The notes under the pieces: model-generated | What the model was told of the DNA's origin: nothing | Database searches by the model: none | What the model saw: the letters and a program-made list of their open reading frames with translations, nothing else | Source of the DNA: Dolomedes plantarius | Lineage: Eukaryota > Arthropoda > Arachnida > Araneae > Dolomedidae | Direction: 5' to 3' | NCBI GenBank assembly: GCA_907164885.2 | Contig: OU015490.1 | Coordinates: 208,839,103 to 208,903,102, forward strand | DNA: 64,000 bases | Position numbers and translations under genes: made by a program | In this document: positions 46,344 to 59,083 of the stretch, piece after piece | Numbering within the stretch: position 1 is the stretch's first letter | Layout of the letters: each line of letters starts with the position of its first letter

Positions 46344-47057
46344 CTAGTTGATACCCGTCAAAACATGACGGCTAGATAGTAAACAAGTGTACTAATACAC
46401 AAATTATACTCAACACACCATTGCCAAATGGGGAAAATTATAATAAAGCGCAGAAACAAATTAATGTGTTTAAGCGGCCTCGTGCTTAGTGAGTATCTGA
46501 AGCCAGATTTAAAAATGTCACTGAGCATGCGGAGAAAGCAATTTTTTTTTTTTTCAAATTGTAAATTATCGCTCATTAAACAGCGCGAAATAAACAATTT
46601 CCATCAGGTTTAATCTTACATTTCCCAAGCATAATTATCATAAAAATAAAAATGGCAGAGAGAGATCTAGAGAGACTCCTCGAAATAAACGTGTTTATCA
46701 TTAAAACATGTCACTGAGCATACGCAGAAGCAGTGAGTTTCTAAAGACAGATTTAAACATGTCACTGAGCATGCGCAGAAACAGTGAGTTTCTAAATGCA
46801 GATTTAAACATGCCACTGAGCATGCGCAGAAACAGTGAGTTTCTAAAGACAGATTTAAACATGCCACTGAGCATGCGCAGAAATCAATATTTAATTGTAA
46901 ATTATCGCTCATTAATAGAAATTACGGTTACAAAAATCAAATTTGACAAATCTACAGATTACAATCTTTTGTTTAAGACCAAAATTAAGTAAATGGATGC
47001 AGTAATTTTCTCTCACGAACTGCCCAAAAAGTCAGCTTAGCAACTTAAATATATAGA
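46344..47057 (-). mobile_element. Non-autonomous Helitron, family H2 copy B, inside the satellite
   Basis: On the minus strand the element starts TCTATATATTTAAGTTGCTA (47057) and ends in CTAG (46344-46347). The end is preceded by a strong hairpin, CCGTCA-TGTT-TTGACGG (one bulged base), and GTATCAA. The flanks are A on one side and T on the other. Removing the element joins GTGGAA to TAGCAAAATGAG, which restores a continuous satellite unit. The interior shares sequence with copy A at 32 kb. Confidence 0.95.
46706..46885. repeat. Minisatellite inside Helitron H2 copy B, about 52-bp unit, 3.5 copies
   Basis: Unit of the form GATTTAAACATGTCACTGAG, then CATGCGCAGAAACAGTGAGTTTCTAAA. CACTGAGCATGCGCAGA also occurs in the 81-bp units of copy A, so both copies amplified the same core with different periods. 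Confidence 0.9.
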
Positions 47058-48194
47058 TAGCAAAATGAGTATGACACAAACTATGATTCCTAACCATACA
47101 ATAACTTTTTCCTATCACGAATTTATTCCTTCATAACCATCGAAACATGACCTCTCAAGTAAATACATTTTCAAAAGTATTCAAATATATATAATTTTTT
47201 TTTACCTAAGATCAGTAAACGGGAATTTATTTAATACTTCTTTAAATGATTTAAAATGGACTAACAATAGCAGAATGGCTGAAACTACGATTCCTAACCA
47301 TACGATCACTTTTTCATATCACGATTTTATTCCTTCATAACCGAAGAAACTTGACCTCTCAAGTAAACATATTTTCAAAAGTATCCAAATGCATATTTTT
47401 TTTACCGACGCTCAGTAAACATTAATTTATTTAACACTTTCTTACCTAATTTAAAGATGACTAGCAAAAGCATTATGGCACAAACTATGATTCCTAACCA
47501 TATAATCACGTTTTCATATCACGAATTTATTCCTTCATAACCGTCGAAACTTGACCTCTGAAGTAAATAAATTTTCAAAATTTTCAAAATTATATTTTTT
47601 TTTACCTAAGCTCAATAAGTGTGAATTTATTCAAAACTTCTTTAACTAATTTAAAATGGAATAGCAAATGCAGTATGGCCCAAACTATGATTCCTAACCA
47701 TATAACCATTTTTCATGCCACGGATTTAATCCTGCATAACCGACGAAACTTAACCTCTCAAGTAAATAAAATTTTAAAAGTATTCAAATATATATTTTTT
47801 TTAACCCACGGTCAGTAAGCGTGAATTTATTTAACACTTTTTTTTTACCTAATTTAAAATGGAATAGCAAAATGCAACATGACGTGAAAAGGAACTGACG
47901 CTTTGAAACGGCTTTAGAAAAAATATCGAAGAATCCATATTTCATTTACACTTGTAAGCGCTTCAAAAAGATGACAAATGGATGCTTATTACAGTTTCAG
48001 AAAACTTATATCCCTACATTACTGTCAGAAATGCATTACTTCTCAGAATAAAAGTGATAATTTGTAACACGATATTTTTCGAACGTATCCTTATTCTAGA
48101 GTTATTTTTTTAAATATTATATTTTATTTTATCTATGGCAATACAATTTCTCTCAAATAAAATAAACTTATTTCTAAACACTCAAATATTTCCC

Positions 48195-49095
48195 ATTACA
48201 TATAAACATATGTTGCGAAAGTAATGGATGTTTAAAAGCGTGAAATATCAGTTTTATCTCATACAAAATGAAGAAACAATACTAACGTACGTTTAGGAAG
48301 ATGCTTTAGGAAAAGTTTATGAACAGACTTTTACAATTCTAAAAAAACTATTTACTTTTCTGAAGGGACAATCTTAACGTACGTCTATGAAGACGTTTCA
48401 GCAAAAGTTTATTAATAGTAACATATGTTATGTAAGTAATGGTTGTTTAAAAACATGCAATACCCAGTTTTATTTCATAAAAAACTGAAAGAACAATCGT
48501 AGCGTAAGTTACGTAAGTATACTATAGGAAAATACTTTAGGAAAATATTATTAATAACAAAAACTGTTTTCTTTTTCTAAAGGAACAATCTTAACATATG
48601 CCTATGAAGATGTGTTAGGAAAAGTTTATTAATATTAACAAATGCTATGTAAGTAATGGTGGTTTAAAAGCATGCAATATTCTGTTTTAATTCATAAAAA
48701 AATAACATATAATTAGGAAGATGCTTTAGGAAAAGTTTATGAATAGCCAAAACTGTTTTCTTTTCTAAAGGACCAATCTTAGCGTATGTCTATGAAGATG
48801 TTTCAAGAAAAGGTCATTAATATTAGCATATGTTATGTAAGTAATGGATGTTTCAAAATATGCAATATCCAGTTTTATTTCATAAAAATATGAAGAAACA
48901 ATCGTAACGTAAGTTTATGAAAATACTTTTGCAAAAGTTTATGAATAACCGAACCCGTTTTCTTGTTTGAAGAAAAAATCCTGACGCACGTTTATGAAGA
49001 TATAATAGGAAAAGTTTACAATTATCAACATAGGTTATGTAAGTAATGGAGGTTTAAAAGTGTGGAATATCCAGTTTTATTTCATAAAAAAATGA
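48195..49095. repeat. Second tandem array, about 205-bp unit, 5 copies
   Basis: Units are marked by TTATGTAAGTAATGGTGGTT near 48216 (variant), 48431, 48648, 48834 and 49036, followed by GCAATATCCAGTTTTATTTC. Each unit also holds two related half-units (TATGAAGATGTTTNAGGAAAAG and GGAAGATGCTTTAGGAAAAG with GTTTATGAATA), so the ancestral monomer was about 100 bp. It is unrelated to the neighbouring satellite. Confidence 0.85.
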
Positions 49096-49194
49096 GTGGG
49101 GAATTTTTCGAGTATGTTATTCATTTTGCTACATTTCTAATTGTTGGCAATCATAAAGTTTTCGCTTTGCACCAATGTCTCAGACAACGCCCTA

Positions 49195-49490
49195 TTAACG
49201 CTTACTATGTTCCGCTATTTATTCCTATGTAGAAACAACTTTAGGCTGCTGTGATCTCAAACTTTGTCTTGGACCGTTTCGTCTTGTACATTGTCTTGAA
49301 CCATTGTACTCCTTAACACCCACGATGGTCCGACATTGATATCAACTAACGCGTAACTTACGGCTGCTATTGGTTCAAACTTCGCTTTGTGGCATTTCCT
49401 CATGTACCTTGTATCTTAACTCGCAAAGTGGTCTGTCATTGATTCCTACATACGCGTATCTTCCGGCTGCTATAGGCCGATGCTTTCGAG
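49195..49490. repeat. Third tandem repeat, about 110-bp unit, 3 copies
   Basis: The phrase TACGCGTAACTTACGGCTGC, TATTGG and variants recur near 49243, 49357 and 49459, each preceded by a TTGATTCCTA-type phrase and followed by a CTTTGT/CATTGTAC stretch. It directly follows the second array and is richer in GC. Confidence 0.7.
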
Positions 49491-51646
49491 TGGCTGTATG
49501 CAACTACACAAACATGAGCAAACCTTGATGAATATAGTAAAGATCTTCTAGATCTTAGGAAAGAAAGATTAGGGAGAATTGTTCCCCTTCCGACACAAGC
49601 ATAATCAGGAACCTCTATTGATTTCGTCTAGCGTGTAACTGTCGAGGGAACAGCTTATAACTACTTTTCTTCCCTTTTGGTCTCTGGAGTCGGGTTCTGG
49701 AGTCCTCGTCTAATTTGCTTTAAATTTGGAAAAACTGAGAAACCAATATCTTACAAAAGCACTTTGATGGATTCTTTGAATTCACTTTAGATTGCGTATG
49801 AGCAATCGGAAAAGGCTGTAGATTCCAGATACCCAGCAAATTTGGCTTTATTGCTTACATGTGATAACATAATTAACATATTAGGCGTTATCTATTCATA
49901 AGGCTTTCTGGGGACTCATTGAAATGATATTGCTGAGATTGTTTCTTTTTCACTATATGCATAAATGATATAGATAGCGTACAGGCTGCGTTTTACTATT
50001 GCTGCTACCTTTTGCGTATTACTCACCTTTTATAATGTATTTTGGCAGAAAAAAGAATGAGCTGGTTACGGGTTGGCACTCATACCGTCAGATCAAAGTG
50101 AATTCCAAGTCTTCGTGATGGTGAAAACCGGAATATGGCATTGCCTGCCATTATTAGAGCTCCGTGGAGCAGAATAGAAAACTTCTAGGTGATTAATCAA
50201 ACTAATTTTTTCCCAACATTCAGCTTGCCGATGGAAATAAGGAGGTACTTATCTAAAAGATCCTTCCTCAGTTGTATTTTTTGCACCATAAGAATAAATT
50301 GTAAGCTGCCCGTGTTATACTTAATGTGTAGATAGAGGCCGGTATAGTTCTCGTAATCTCGAGTAGCAGTGTTTCCCACGAAATTCCCCATTTCTGATTT
50401 TTAAAATAAAAACATGATGAATATATGGCTATCAGGAATATATGGTGTTTTACCAATCTGAGTGACTGAAACTTTATAAATACTGATGGAATAAGGCAAA
50501 CTGAATTTTTCTACTATATTAAATGCTGGTTAGAGGCAGCGACATTGAATTAAAGCTCTCTTTCATCGAAAGTCGGACTAAAGTACTATTTGTGTTTATT
50601 TGCTATAAATACTGCTGATTCATATGAAAATTGCTGTTTATGGGAAATAAGTATTTTTTGAAGTAAATCAGATACAGTTTACATCTAATTTTTAAAAAAA
50701 AATTAAATAAAGATATTTATCTAATGTGATAGGAATACCCAGATCACCTTTGAATGAATCTGCTGATTTAAAAGATTTATATTAGACGCATTTCTCGGGT
50801 ATTATCAGTTACATAAACAAATGTTGTTTCATTTAAAGCTATAGAGTAGAAACATCGATCGTTTTGGCTGTCACATGCGGAGTAGGGAAATATTCTTTAG
50901 AGTATTAGAAGTATATCTTTCTAGTACTCTCAACTTCAGCAAATGTCCCACAGAATTAATGCTGCTTGTTATTTCATATCATCACAGCTCGTATTTATTT
51001 AAATTTTCAAATTTTAAATAATTTAAAACTATATTTATAGACCTGCAACAAAATGTAGACTTTTAAAGAAAAATATTTTGCCAAAAACCAAAACTTTTAT
51101 TTCTGGAAATGTTTAAAAGAAAAAATAAATAAAACAAATAATTATTAATTTTAAATGAAATCTGAATTTCTTGCTTCAAAAGCCTGTTTAAAGGAAAACA
51201 TACTAAAAGCTAGACACTGCAAACATACGATAGGAGGAATTCCTACAAAATAAATGAGGTTCAATCTTTACTAAAAAATAATAAAGAAACCCTTTTATTA
51301 CACAAGGGATACAGAAAACAACATCAAGGATTTGATTTCAAAGAAGAACGTTACTCGGCTTATGAAGTAGAAAGCAAAATTGTAGAGATCTGTAGGAAAA
51401 TTAATGTTTGGCTACAAAAGCTATTTAAGAAAATGTTAATTATGAGTCAATTTCATTAAAATGTTTTAAGAGTGTTTGCTTTATATAAAGAGATTGTGTA
51501 GTTTATATCTAATATCATCTTAATTCCATGCGTACATTTTATTATTATTTATAAAAGAATGTAATAGCAGTTATGAACAGAAAGAATACAGGATACGTAT
51601 ATATTTTTCTATAAGTCTATAACATGGATATATAGATATATAAGTA
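49491..51646. other. 2.1 kb without a recognised gene
   Basis: 49500-50200 has near-average GC but no conserved frame. The rest is AT-rich. A frame at 50197-50391 (minus, 64 codons) has no family I know and could be chance. Confidence 0.45.
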
Positions 51647-51859
51647 CACTCAAACCTATTTTTGTTAGGTGGATAGGGACCGCATAAAAGGAAACGCATA
51701 AAAAAAATCACACATAACTTCACGAGTAGCTATAAAAACTATTTTTCGAAAAACGTTTCAAAAGTATTCTATTTATGCGGTGAATAGGGACCGCATAAAA
51801 AAAGTCTCACGTAGAAAATAACTCAAAACCTTACGAAATAACTAGAAATTAAATACTCA

Positions 51860-52490
51860 GCTTTAAATACTTCATCCGGGCAATATCCACTATCTTCAAT
51901 AATTTTTTCTAACACTTTAGAATAATTTTTAGCGACTGTTTCATCAGTGCATGCAGCTTTGCGCTTTCTCTTTAGATTGTGAAGTGCGTGTCGTTGTAAA
52001 AACCCAACTAACCAGCCATTGCTTGCAGAAAATATTGGGCTTCCAATGTGAGACGATGAACTTGACGACTCTAAATCCTTCAGCTGATTATAAAACCGTA
52101 TAGCTTTCTCTTTAATTAATTGGGGGTCTCTTTAATCTCTTTAATTAATTAAACGAATTCAATGGGGATTCGTTTTTGAGTTAATTCTTGAATCCACAAT
52201 ATGATAGCCTTTTCCGTTTTCTCAATTAAAATGTTTCTTTAATACGATGTTCGTTTAAAACTTTCGTTTGTAGCACAATTACTAGATTTATTTATTTCAC
52301 TTGCATGTTTTTGTATGCCTCTTATAGTGGATCCACTAAATCCAAATTCTTTACAAAGAGCTGTGGATTCTTCGTAATTCGTTTTAAAATCGTAGTCTTA
52401 GTTTCTAAGGAAATTGCTTTTCTCTTGGATTTGTTTTAGCCCTTGTTCATTTTCAGGGATTATGTCTAAAAATAATATGAAAATCCTAAT
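51860..52490 (-). pseudogene. pogo/Tigger transposase remnant (CENP-B-type DNA-binding half)
   Basis: Minus-strand reading gives DYDFKTNYEESTALCKEFGF, then SGSTIRGIQKHASEINKS, the psq-like helix-turn-helix. Next come IQELTQKRIPIE and a frameshifted stretch. It continues with GWLVGFLQRHALHNLKRKRK, then AACTDETVAKNYSKVLEKII, EDSGYCPDEVFKAE. The latter is the CENP-B-type helix-turn-helix and the start of the DDE_1 domain, where the family continues as NxDETGL. The frame breaks off just before that first catalytic Asp. Several stops. Confidence 0.82.
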
Positions 52491-52664
52491 AGTTTATATC
52501 TAAATAGAAAAAATAATAAATTTACCTTTAATTTAAACTTTGAAATCCATCTTATCTTAATGGTCCAGGAATATGAAAACACTTTGAAGGACATCAATTA
52601 AATAATGCGATTATATAATTCAATACATATGTAATGTAATTGTCTGACGCAATACTGCATTTTA

Positions 52665-54069
52665 CACTGTTGGCCACCCAAATTTCAACACCAAGAAAGA
52701 CAAGAGATATCACAACAAAATTTATTTTGTAGATAACATGTTGACCAAGTATCAAATGATTAAATTTCTAGACTTTTGTGAAATGTGGTTCCTGCCAAAA
52801 TCAGTAACCAGATTAGCCACCATTGTTGGAGATCACCGCTGCCACACGCCACGGCATTGATTCAAAGAGAATTTGGATGCGTTCTAGGGGTACAGCAGAC
52901 CAAGCAGCTCCCACACGTTGTAAAAGTTGATCTGCTGTGGCAGCTGGGGATGGAATCTGGGTCAATCGTAGCGCAACCATGGACCACATGTTTTCTATCG
53001 GCGAAGATCCGGAGAGGGAGGCGGCCAGGGAAGCAATTCAATCTGGCGATTGACGAAGAACCGTTGGACAATGCGTGCCACGTGTGGTCGCGCATTATAC
53101 TGTTGAAATATGGATGTGGGCAAGCCCTGAAGGTAAGGAAGGACAACTGGCTCCAACACCTCGGAGATGTAGCGCTGGCTGTTTAAAGTACCGGCAATGC
53201 GTACTAGAGGTGTGCGAGAGTGATATCCAATACCGCCCCATAACATAATACCCGGTGCAGGACCAGTGTGGCGGTGCATAACCCAGCTGTTCAGCATCCT
53301 CTCTTCACGGTGTCTCCAGACTCGAACACCATCGTGGTGTTGCAGACAGAAGCGTGACTCGTCAGTAAAGACAATTTCATTCCATTCTGCCGTCCACATC
53401 CTTCTGTCATCGCACCATTATCGGTGGAGACGTCTGTGGTTCTGCGTCAAGGGTAGACAAAGCAATGGACGTCTTGCGGACATACCACTTTGCTGTAAAC
53501 GACGTCGAATGGTACGCGCAGACACTGGATGATGCGTTACAGACTACATGTGCTGTGCTATGGTTCGTGATGGGACTGAGCGATCCGTGACTGCCATGCG
53601 CACTATTTGCCTGTCATCACTTGAAGTGGTGCGCTGAGGTGGATGCGATCGAACACGCTGGTCCGTCGTACCCTCCTGCATCCAACGATCACATATCCGC
53701 ATTACAGTTCTTTGGTTTCGTCCAACACGACTACCGATTTCCCTGAAAGATAATCCACAATCTCGGTAGGCCACTATCCTTCCTTTGTCGAACTCGGATA
53801 CTTGATCAAAAGATGATCGCTGTTTTCGACGAGGCATAATTGATCGTTTTTTTGAAAAAACCACAAGAAAAACACAATTGCCGAACTTGAAATCGTCGAA
53901 ATCTCCAAGCCTTAAATAACGCTTTGAAGTGGCGCCACAGGCGCGCGTGATGTGCGTCTGCGCTGAAATTCTAATCATTTGCATATCTCACCTCCTCTAA
54001 TGCATGTTGTAAATTTCATGTTATTTGCAAGTTTCTTTCAGGGTGTTGCATTTACAGTGGCCAGCAGTG
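52665..54069 (-). mobile_element. Tc1-like element, family A, copy 2, both ends present
   Basis: Ends are CACTGTTGGCCACCC (52665) and GTGGCCAGCAGTG (ending 54069). They are complementary over about 13 bp with one change, and TA is duplicated at 52663-52664 and 54070-54071. The length is 1,405 bp, a normal Tc1 size. It lies opposite in orientation to copy 1 at 0.9-2.3 kb. The internal gene is broken. Confidence 0.95.
52801..53837 (-). pseudogene. Tc1-like DD34E transposase, family A copy 2, inactivated
   Basis: From ATG at 53837 (MPRRKQRSSFDQVSEFDKGR) the frame runs through the helix-turn-helix to QHM, where a Gln codon has become TAG (53544). A second Gln codon has become TAA near 53420. The core then reads MWTAEWNEIVFTDESRFCLQ (first Asp) and QQYNARPH, where the second catalytic Asp is replaced by Tyr. 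A 1-bp deletion right before SPDLSPIE (53000 region) removes the catalytic Glu from frame. The natural stop would be TGA at 52801-52803. The lesions differ from those of copy 1. Confidence 0.93.
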
Positions 54070-54327
54070 TATTTGCAAATCAGTATCAGTACATATGTAA
54101 TGAGATGAAATATCAAAAATCTAAAAAACTAAATGGCCCATCAAACCTACTATTTTTTTTTATTGATAACTTCGTCGATTATGTTCTAATTTGATTGAAA
54201 TTTTCATATACCGCACAAAAATATCACACAAAAAAAGACCATACAAAAACAGGTTTGAGTGTATTCCAATTTCTTCCAACTGCATTTTTTCTGATTTCCA
54301 ATAAAATGTGTGCATAAAATTACTTAC

Positions 54328-54480
<153 letters not shown>

Positions 54481-55320
54481 AAATATATATTGCAAAATGA
54501 GTATTGAAATATTAAAACTATATTAATGCCGTTATCGTTCTTCTTATTGCTTTTACTGTTTTACATTATAAGGAATACAATTTTTTCACTTTTTGATATA
54601 GGAACACTTTTATCAACTTCGTATAAATGAAAAGAACTCGGTAATTTAAAGTTACATTTATTTATATGAAAATTACTGACATAAGAGCATTCAGAAGCTA
54701 TGAACTTTGCTTAATTAAGACATGTTGTGATGGGTAGAAATGAACAACGTTTAAAGACATATCTATAAGAATTTTGATAGTATATCTAAAATTTTAGTCG
54801 CTTACGTTAAGAAAAACTTTTTATTTTCTGTCGGAAATTAATGAAATATTCCCTTTTATGTTTTTAAAATTCGTGTGCTTTATATTTAAAAAGGCAATAC
54901 TAAATAATGAAATATTTTGTCTAGGTAGCAGAGGGAATGACTGAACATAAAAATATCCCCAAAAGAACTTGAATGAATATTTAAAAATAAAAAAAGACTG
55001 ATACAGGAAAGATTTGCATGAAAATATTTTTCGAGACAAATGCATATACAGATGAAATATGGATATCGAAAGGTGATATTAAATTATTAAAACAGAAGAA
55101 TGCCACTGAGGAATTTTATCTGTTTTAAATTAGAAATTCGAAAATCACGCGAAATTATTTTTCCTAAAGGATTTGAAGTATATATATAATAGTATAAAAA
55201 ATAAAAAAATTGTTGGAAGATTTTACTACCCACTTTTCTTTATCAATATTTTTTTTGCTAATTTTCACAATCAATATTTTTATTTTTTTGTGTCTATATA
55301 GATCTCTTCTCTTTAATATC

Positions 55321-55325
<5 letters not shown>
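54481..55325. other. AT-rich interval, nothing recognised
   Basis: No supported gene or repeat. Confidence 0.5.

Positions 55326-55381
<56 letters not shown>
55326..55381. repeat. (TA)n microsatellite
   Basis: TA run of about 56 bp. Confidence 0.95.
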
Positions 55382-55384
<3 letters not shown>

Positions 55385-55582
55385 GAACCCAAGGCAGAAC
55401 GGGGTACGAAGTTGAAAATATGTTTTCAAAATAAAAAAGGGTTAATTAAGAGAGCTGCAAATTTTTCTATGAATACATTATAATGTAATAATTGCAAAAG
55501 TACAATAATATTTTGAGAAAATAAAAGGACAATATTTCTCTTTTCAATCACAGAAAATTACGTCATTTCTTTAACTATGGAC

Positions 55583-55880
55583 ACCCTGGGTTTTCCATGA
55601 TTAAAGTCCCACATTCAAAAGGCTGCAAAAAAAGAACCACTGTTCAGAATGACTTCAAATTTGAACTGAATATACTGGAAGAAGCGGTAAACGATTTGGC
55701 ATAATAAAAAAAGTTCCAAAATGTCACAGTGCCATCTATTGATACATTTTGGAACTTTTTTATAATGTCAAATCATTTCCCCCTTCTTCCAGTATATTCA
55801 GTTCAAATTTGAAGTCATTCTGACCAGTGGTTCTTTTTCTGCAGCCTTTTGAAAGTGGGACTTTTATTATGGACATCCTG
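55583..55880. mobile_element. Hairpin (fold-back) MITE, mariner-like ends
   Basis: Nearly the whole element is one inverted repeat. The left arm (55583-55718) and right arm (55742-55880) are complementary over about 135 bp with few mismatches, around a loop of about 20 bp (CACAGTGCCATCTATTGA). Shared words are AAAGTCCCAC, GGCTGCA, TTCAAATTTGAACTGAATAT and AAAAAGTTCCAAAATG. The outer right end (complement CAGGATGTCC) is close to the CAGGGTGTCC terminus of mariner-like MITEs, and it abuts TA repeats. Confidence 0.9.
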
Positions 55881-57231
<1,351 letters not shown>

Positions 57232-57273
57232 AATTACAATGTTTGAACAGGACAACGTCTGTCGGGTCCGCTA
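57232..57273 (+). mobile_element. Second Helitron 3' terminus in tandem
   Basis: Directly after the first CTAG, 42 bp ends with GGACAACGTCTGTCGGGTCC, then GCTAG and T. The inner GACA-ACGTC-TGTC and outer GGAC...GTCC can pair, and CTAG|T follows. This is also a Helitron-type 3' end and recalls termini of other arthropod Helitrons. Whether it is a relic of an older element or the true end of this one is open. Confidence 0.6.
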
Positions 57274-57274
57274 G

Positions 57275-57303
<29 letters not shown>
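57274..57303. repeat. (TA)n microsatellite
   Basis: TA run directly after the second CTAG. Confidence 0.95.
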
Positions 57304-57307
<4 letters not shown>

Positions 57308-59080
57308 TACGGCTTTCAAGTTTGTCCTCTAAAAGGATATCCTTAATCAGAGAAAATTATAAAGAAGTAAAAATTGAAAATTAGCTTCCCATAATTTGAA
57401 TATTATTAATGGGAAGATTTTCCCAGATGAGAAATACAGCGAGAATAATTTTTTGAAAATAAATTAGAATTCTAAATGGAAATATCAGAGTGGTCGCCAG
57501 AAGAAATGATGTGAAACAAATTAAGTCGAAAGATATATTACACACTTCATACATAGTATCTGTTACTACTTGAGCCAAATATTAGATTTTATCTTCTCAA
57601 TTAAAAATTAAATGAAAGTAGATTTGAGCGGATAAAGCTAACGTTCATTTCATGAAAGTAAACATGCTTCTCATTTAAATTCGTATTAATCATAACCCAA
57701 GTTTTTTTTTTCTTCCATAGGGAGTTTCAAAGATTTGGGGTAGCTAAATATAGTTTTCTGTAAAAGTAATATTAATTTAATAATATATATCAGATAAAAT
57801 ATTCAAAAAATGCTTTTTGAACCCCTGAATAATTTTTTAGAGTTTCTACGAAACTCTGAAAACAGTAATAGATAACTTAAGAAAATGTGTTTTTGTAACA
57901 TGTCAGCATTAATTGTGAAGGATGTAAGTTTTATATTTTTATTAATTTGACGTAAAAATTGTATCGTTTCAAATTTGAGAAAAACGATTTAGAATAATTG
58001 TAATACCAGTGTGTATTGAAAGAACTCGAAGACACTTCTTTCGATATATATTAAATTTAAAAATAAAATTTGAAAGATTTCATAAAATTATATTCACAGA
58101 GTATTTTATCTTTTTCTCTCAGGAAATTTAGGATGAAAAATTAAAACCTCTAATGTAATATAATAATGACAGACATTCTTGATTTATTCCATGATATGAA
58201 CTTCATAATAATATAGTATTCCTTTCAAAACTTTATGTTCTTAATATTTTGAGATAAAAATTCTCATTGAGGTATGTGAAAAATATTCGTTATAATTGAA
58301 TATATCGTTGCACATCGATAGAACACGGAAATATTTAATATGGATACGTATATTCGATATTTTTTTCTTTTATGAATATGATTTGTCAAATATTAAATAC
58401 TTTTTTATATTACTGTGCTTCCGGAGAAATTTTTTTCAGCCACAAATAGACGATATATTTATATATTTATACCATGATTATATTTTAAATTTAGAGAAAT
58501 AAAAAATTTATCTTCCTAAAAATACATAATTCAGGTCTTAACGAATTGTATATGCTGTATTCATATAAGTTAGTACAACGTATATAAGGAGTGACCAAAG
58601 TGCGGCTCTTTACCATTACATTTGTTGAATTTTCCCCATTTAGTTGCTCATGTTTCAATGATCAGTTTCTCAAATAACTTACACGAGGATTTCATATAAA
58701 TTGACCTATTTTCTAAACTATATAACTCATTTCACTTTATAATTTCTCTCGCTAGAAAAAAAAATGCTCAATTACCGGTACTTTTTAGAGGGTGATCATT
58801 AAAATCAGCGGCATATTGTAAAATACTTCCACTTTTGGTACAACTTATAGATGTTCTATGCAGGTTGATAAAAAATAAACAAGTCTTAAAGTTTACAAAT
58901 CAACAATTCACTGTACTTCTATGAACTAGAACAAATCAATATAGCCCAGATTTGAACAATTTGGCAAAACATTTAGTAGAAAAATAGTTACTAAAGTAAG
59001 AATTTAGAAATTATAGTTACTCTTACAGATGGATAATGACACATTTGATAAAAACATTAGAATAAACAAAGTTTAATATT
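57304..59080. other. AT-rich interval, nothing recognised
   Basis: No supported gene. The short frames present have no known resemblance. Confidence 0.5.
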
Positions 59081-59083
59081 TCT

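Larger units (their letters stand above)
44150..47880. repeat. Satellite array, about 200-bp unit, about 15 units, interrupted
   Basis: Units start with a GTATGGCACAAACTATGATT-like phrase near 44158, 44356, 44558, 44758, 44958, 45157, 45361, 45559, 45757, 45958, 46158, 47068, 47270, 47471 and 47671. Each contains CATATCACGAATTTATTCC, TTCATAACCGACGAAACTTG and ACCTCTCAAGTAAA, an ACCTAAGCTCAGTAAGC phrase and AATTTAAAATGGACTA. The 714-bp gap in the series is a Helitron (46344-47057). Units differ by substitutions and small indels, except for a recent block duplication of three units. Confidence 0.95.
51647..54261 (-). mobile_element. pogo/Tigger-type element with a nested Tc1 element
   Basis: The ends CACTCAAACCTATTTTTGT (51647) and ACAAAAACAGGTTTGAGTG (ending 54261) are complementary over about 19 bp, with TA outside both (51645-51646 and 54262-54263). 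The phrase ATAGGGACCGCATAAAA occurs twice near the left end. The transposase remnant reads on the minus strand. Tc1 family A copy 2 (52665-54069) sits in the 5' leader. Without it the element is about 1.2 kb, so most of the catalytic domain has been deleted. Confidence 0.88.

Noticed and set aside
46667..46912. A repetitive cysteine-containing frame on the minus strand
   Set aside because: It is the translation of the 52-bp minisatellite inside a Helitron. The repeat period, not selection, explains it.
44150..49095. CRISPR-like array
   Set aside because: Units are contiguous satellite monomers without spacers, in an animal genome.
52785..53186. A 133-codon plus-strand frame
   Set aside because: Antisense shadow of the Tc1 transposase on the minus strand. 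It shows no independent similarity.
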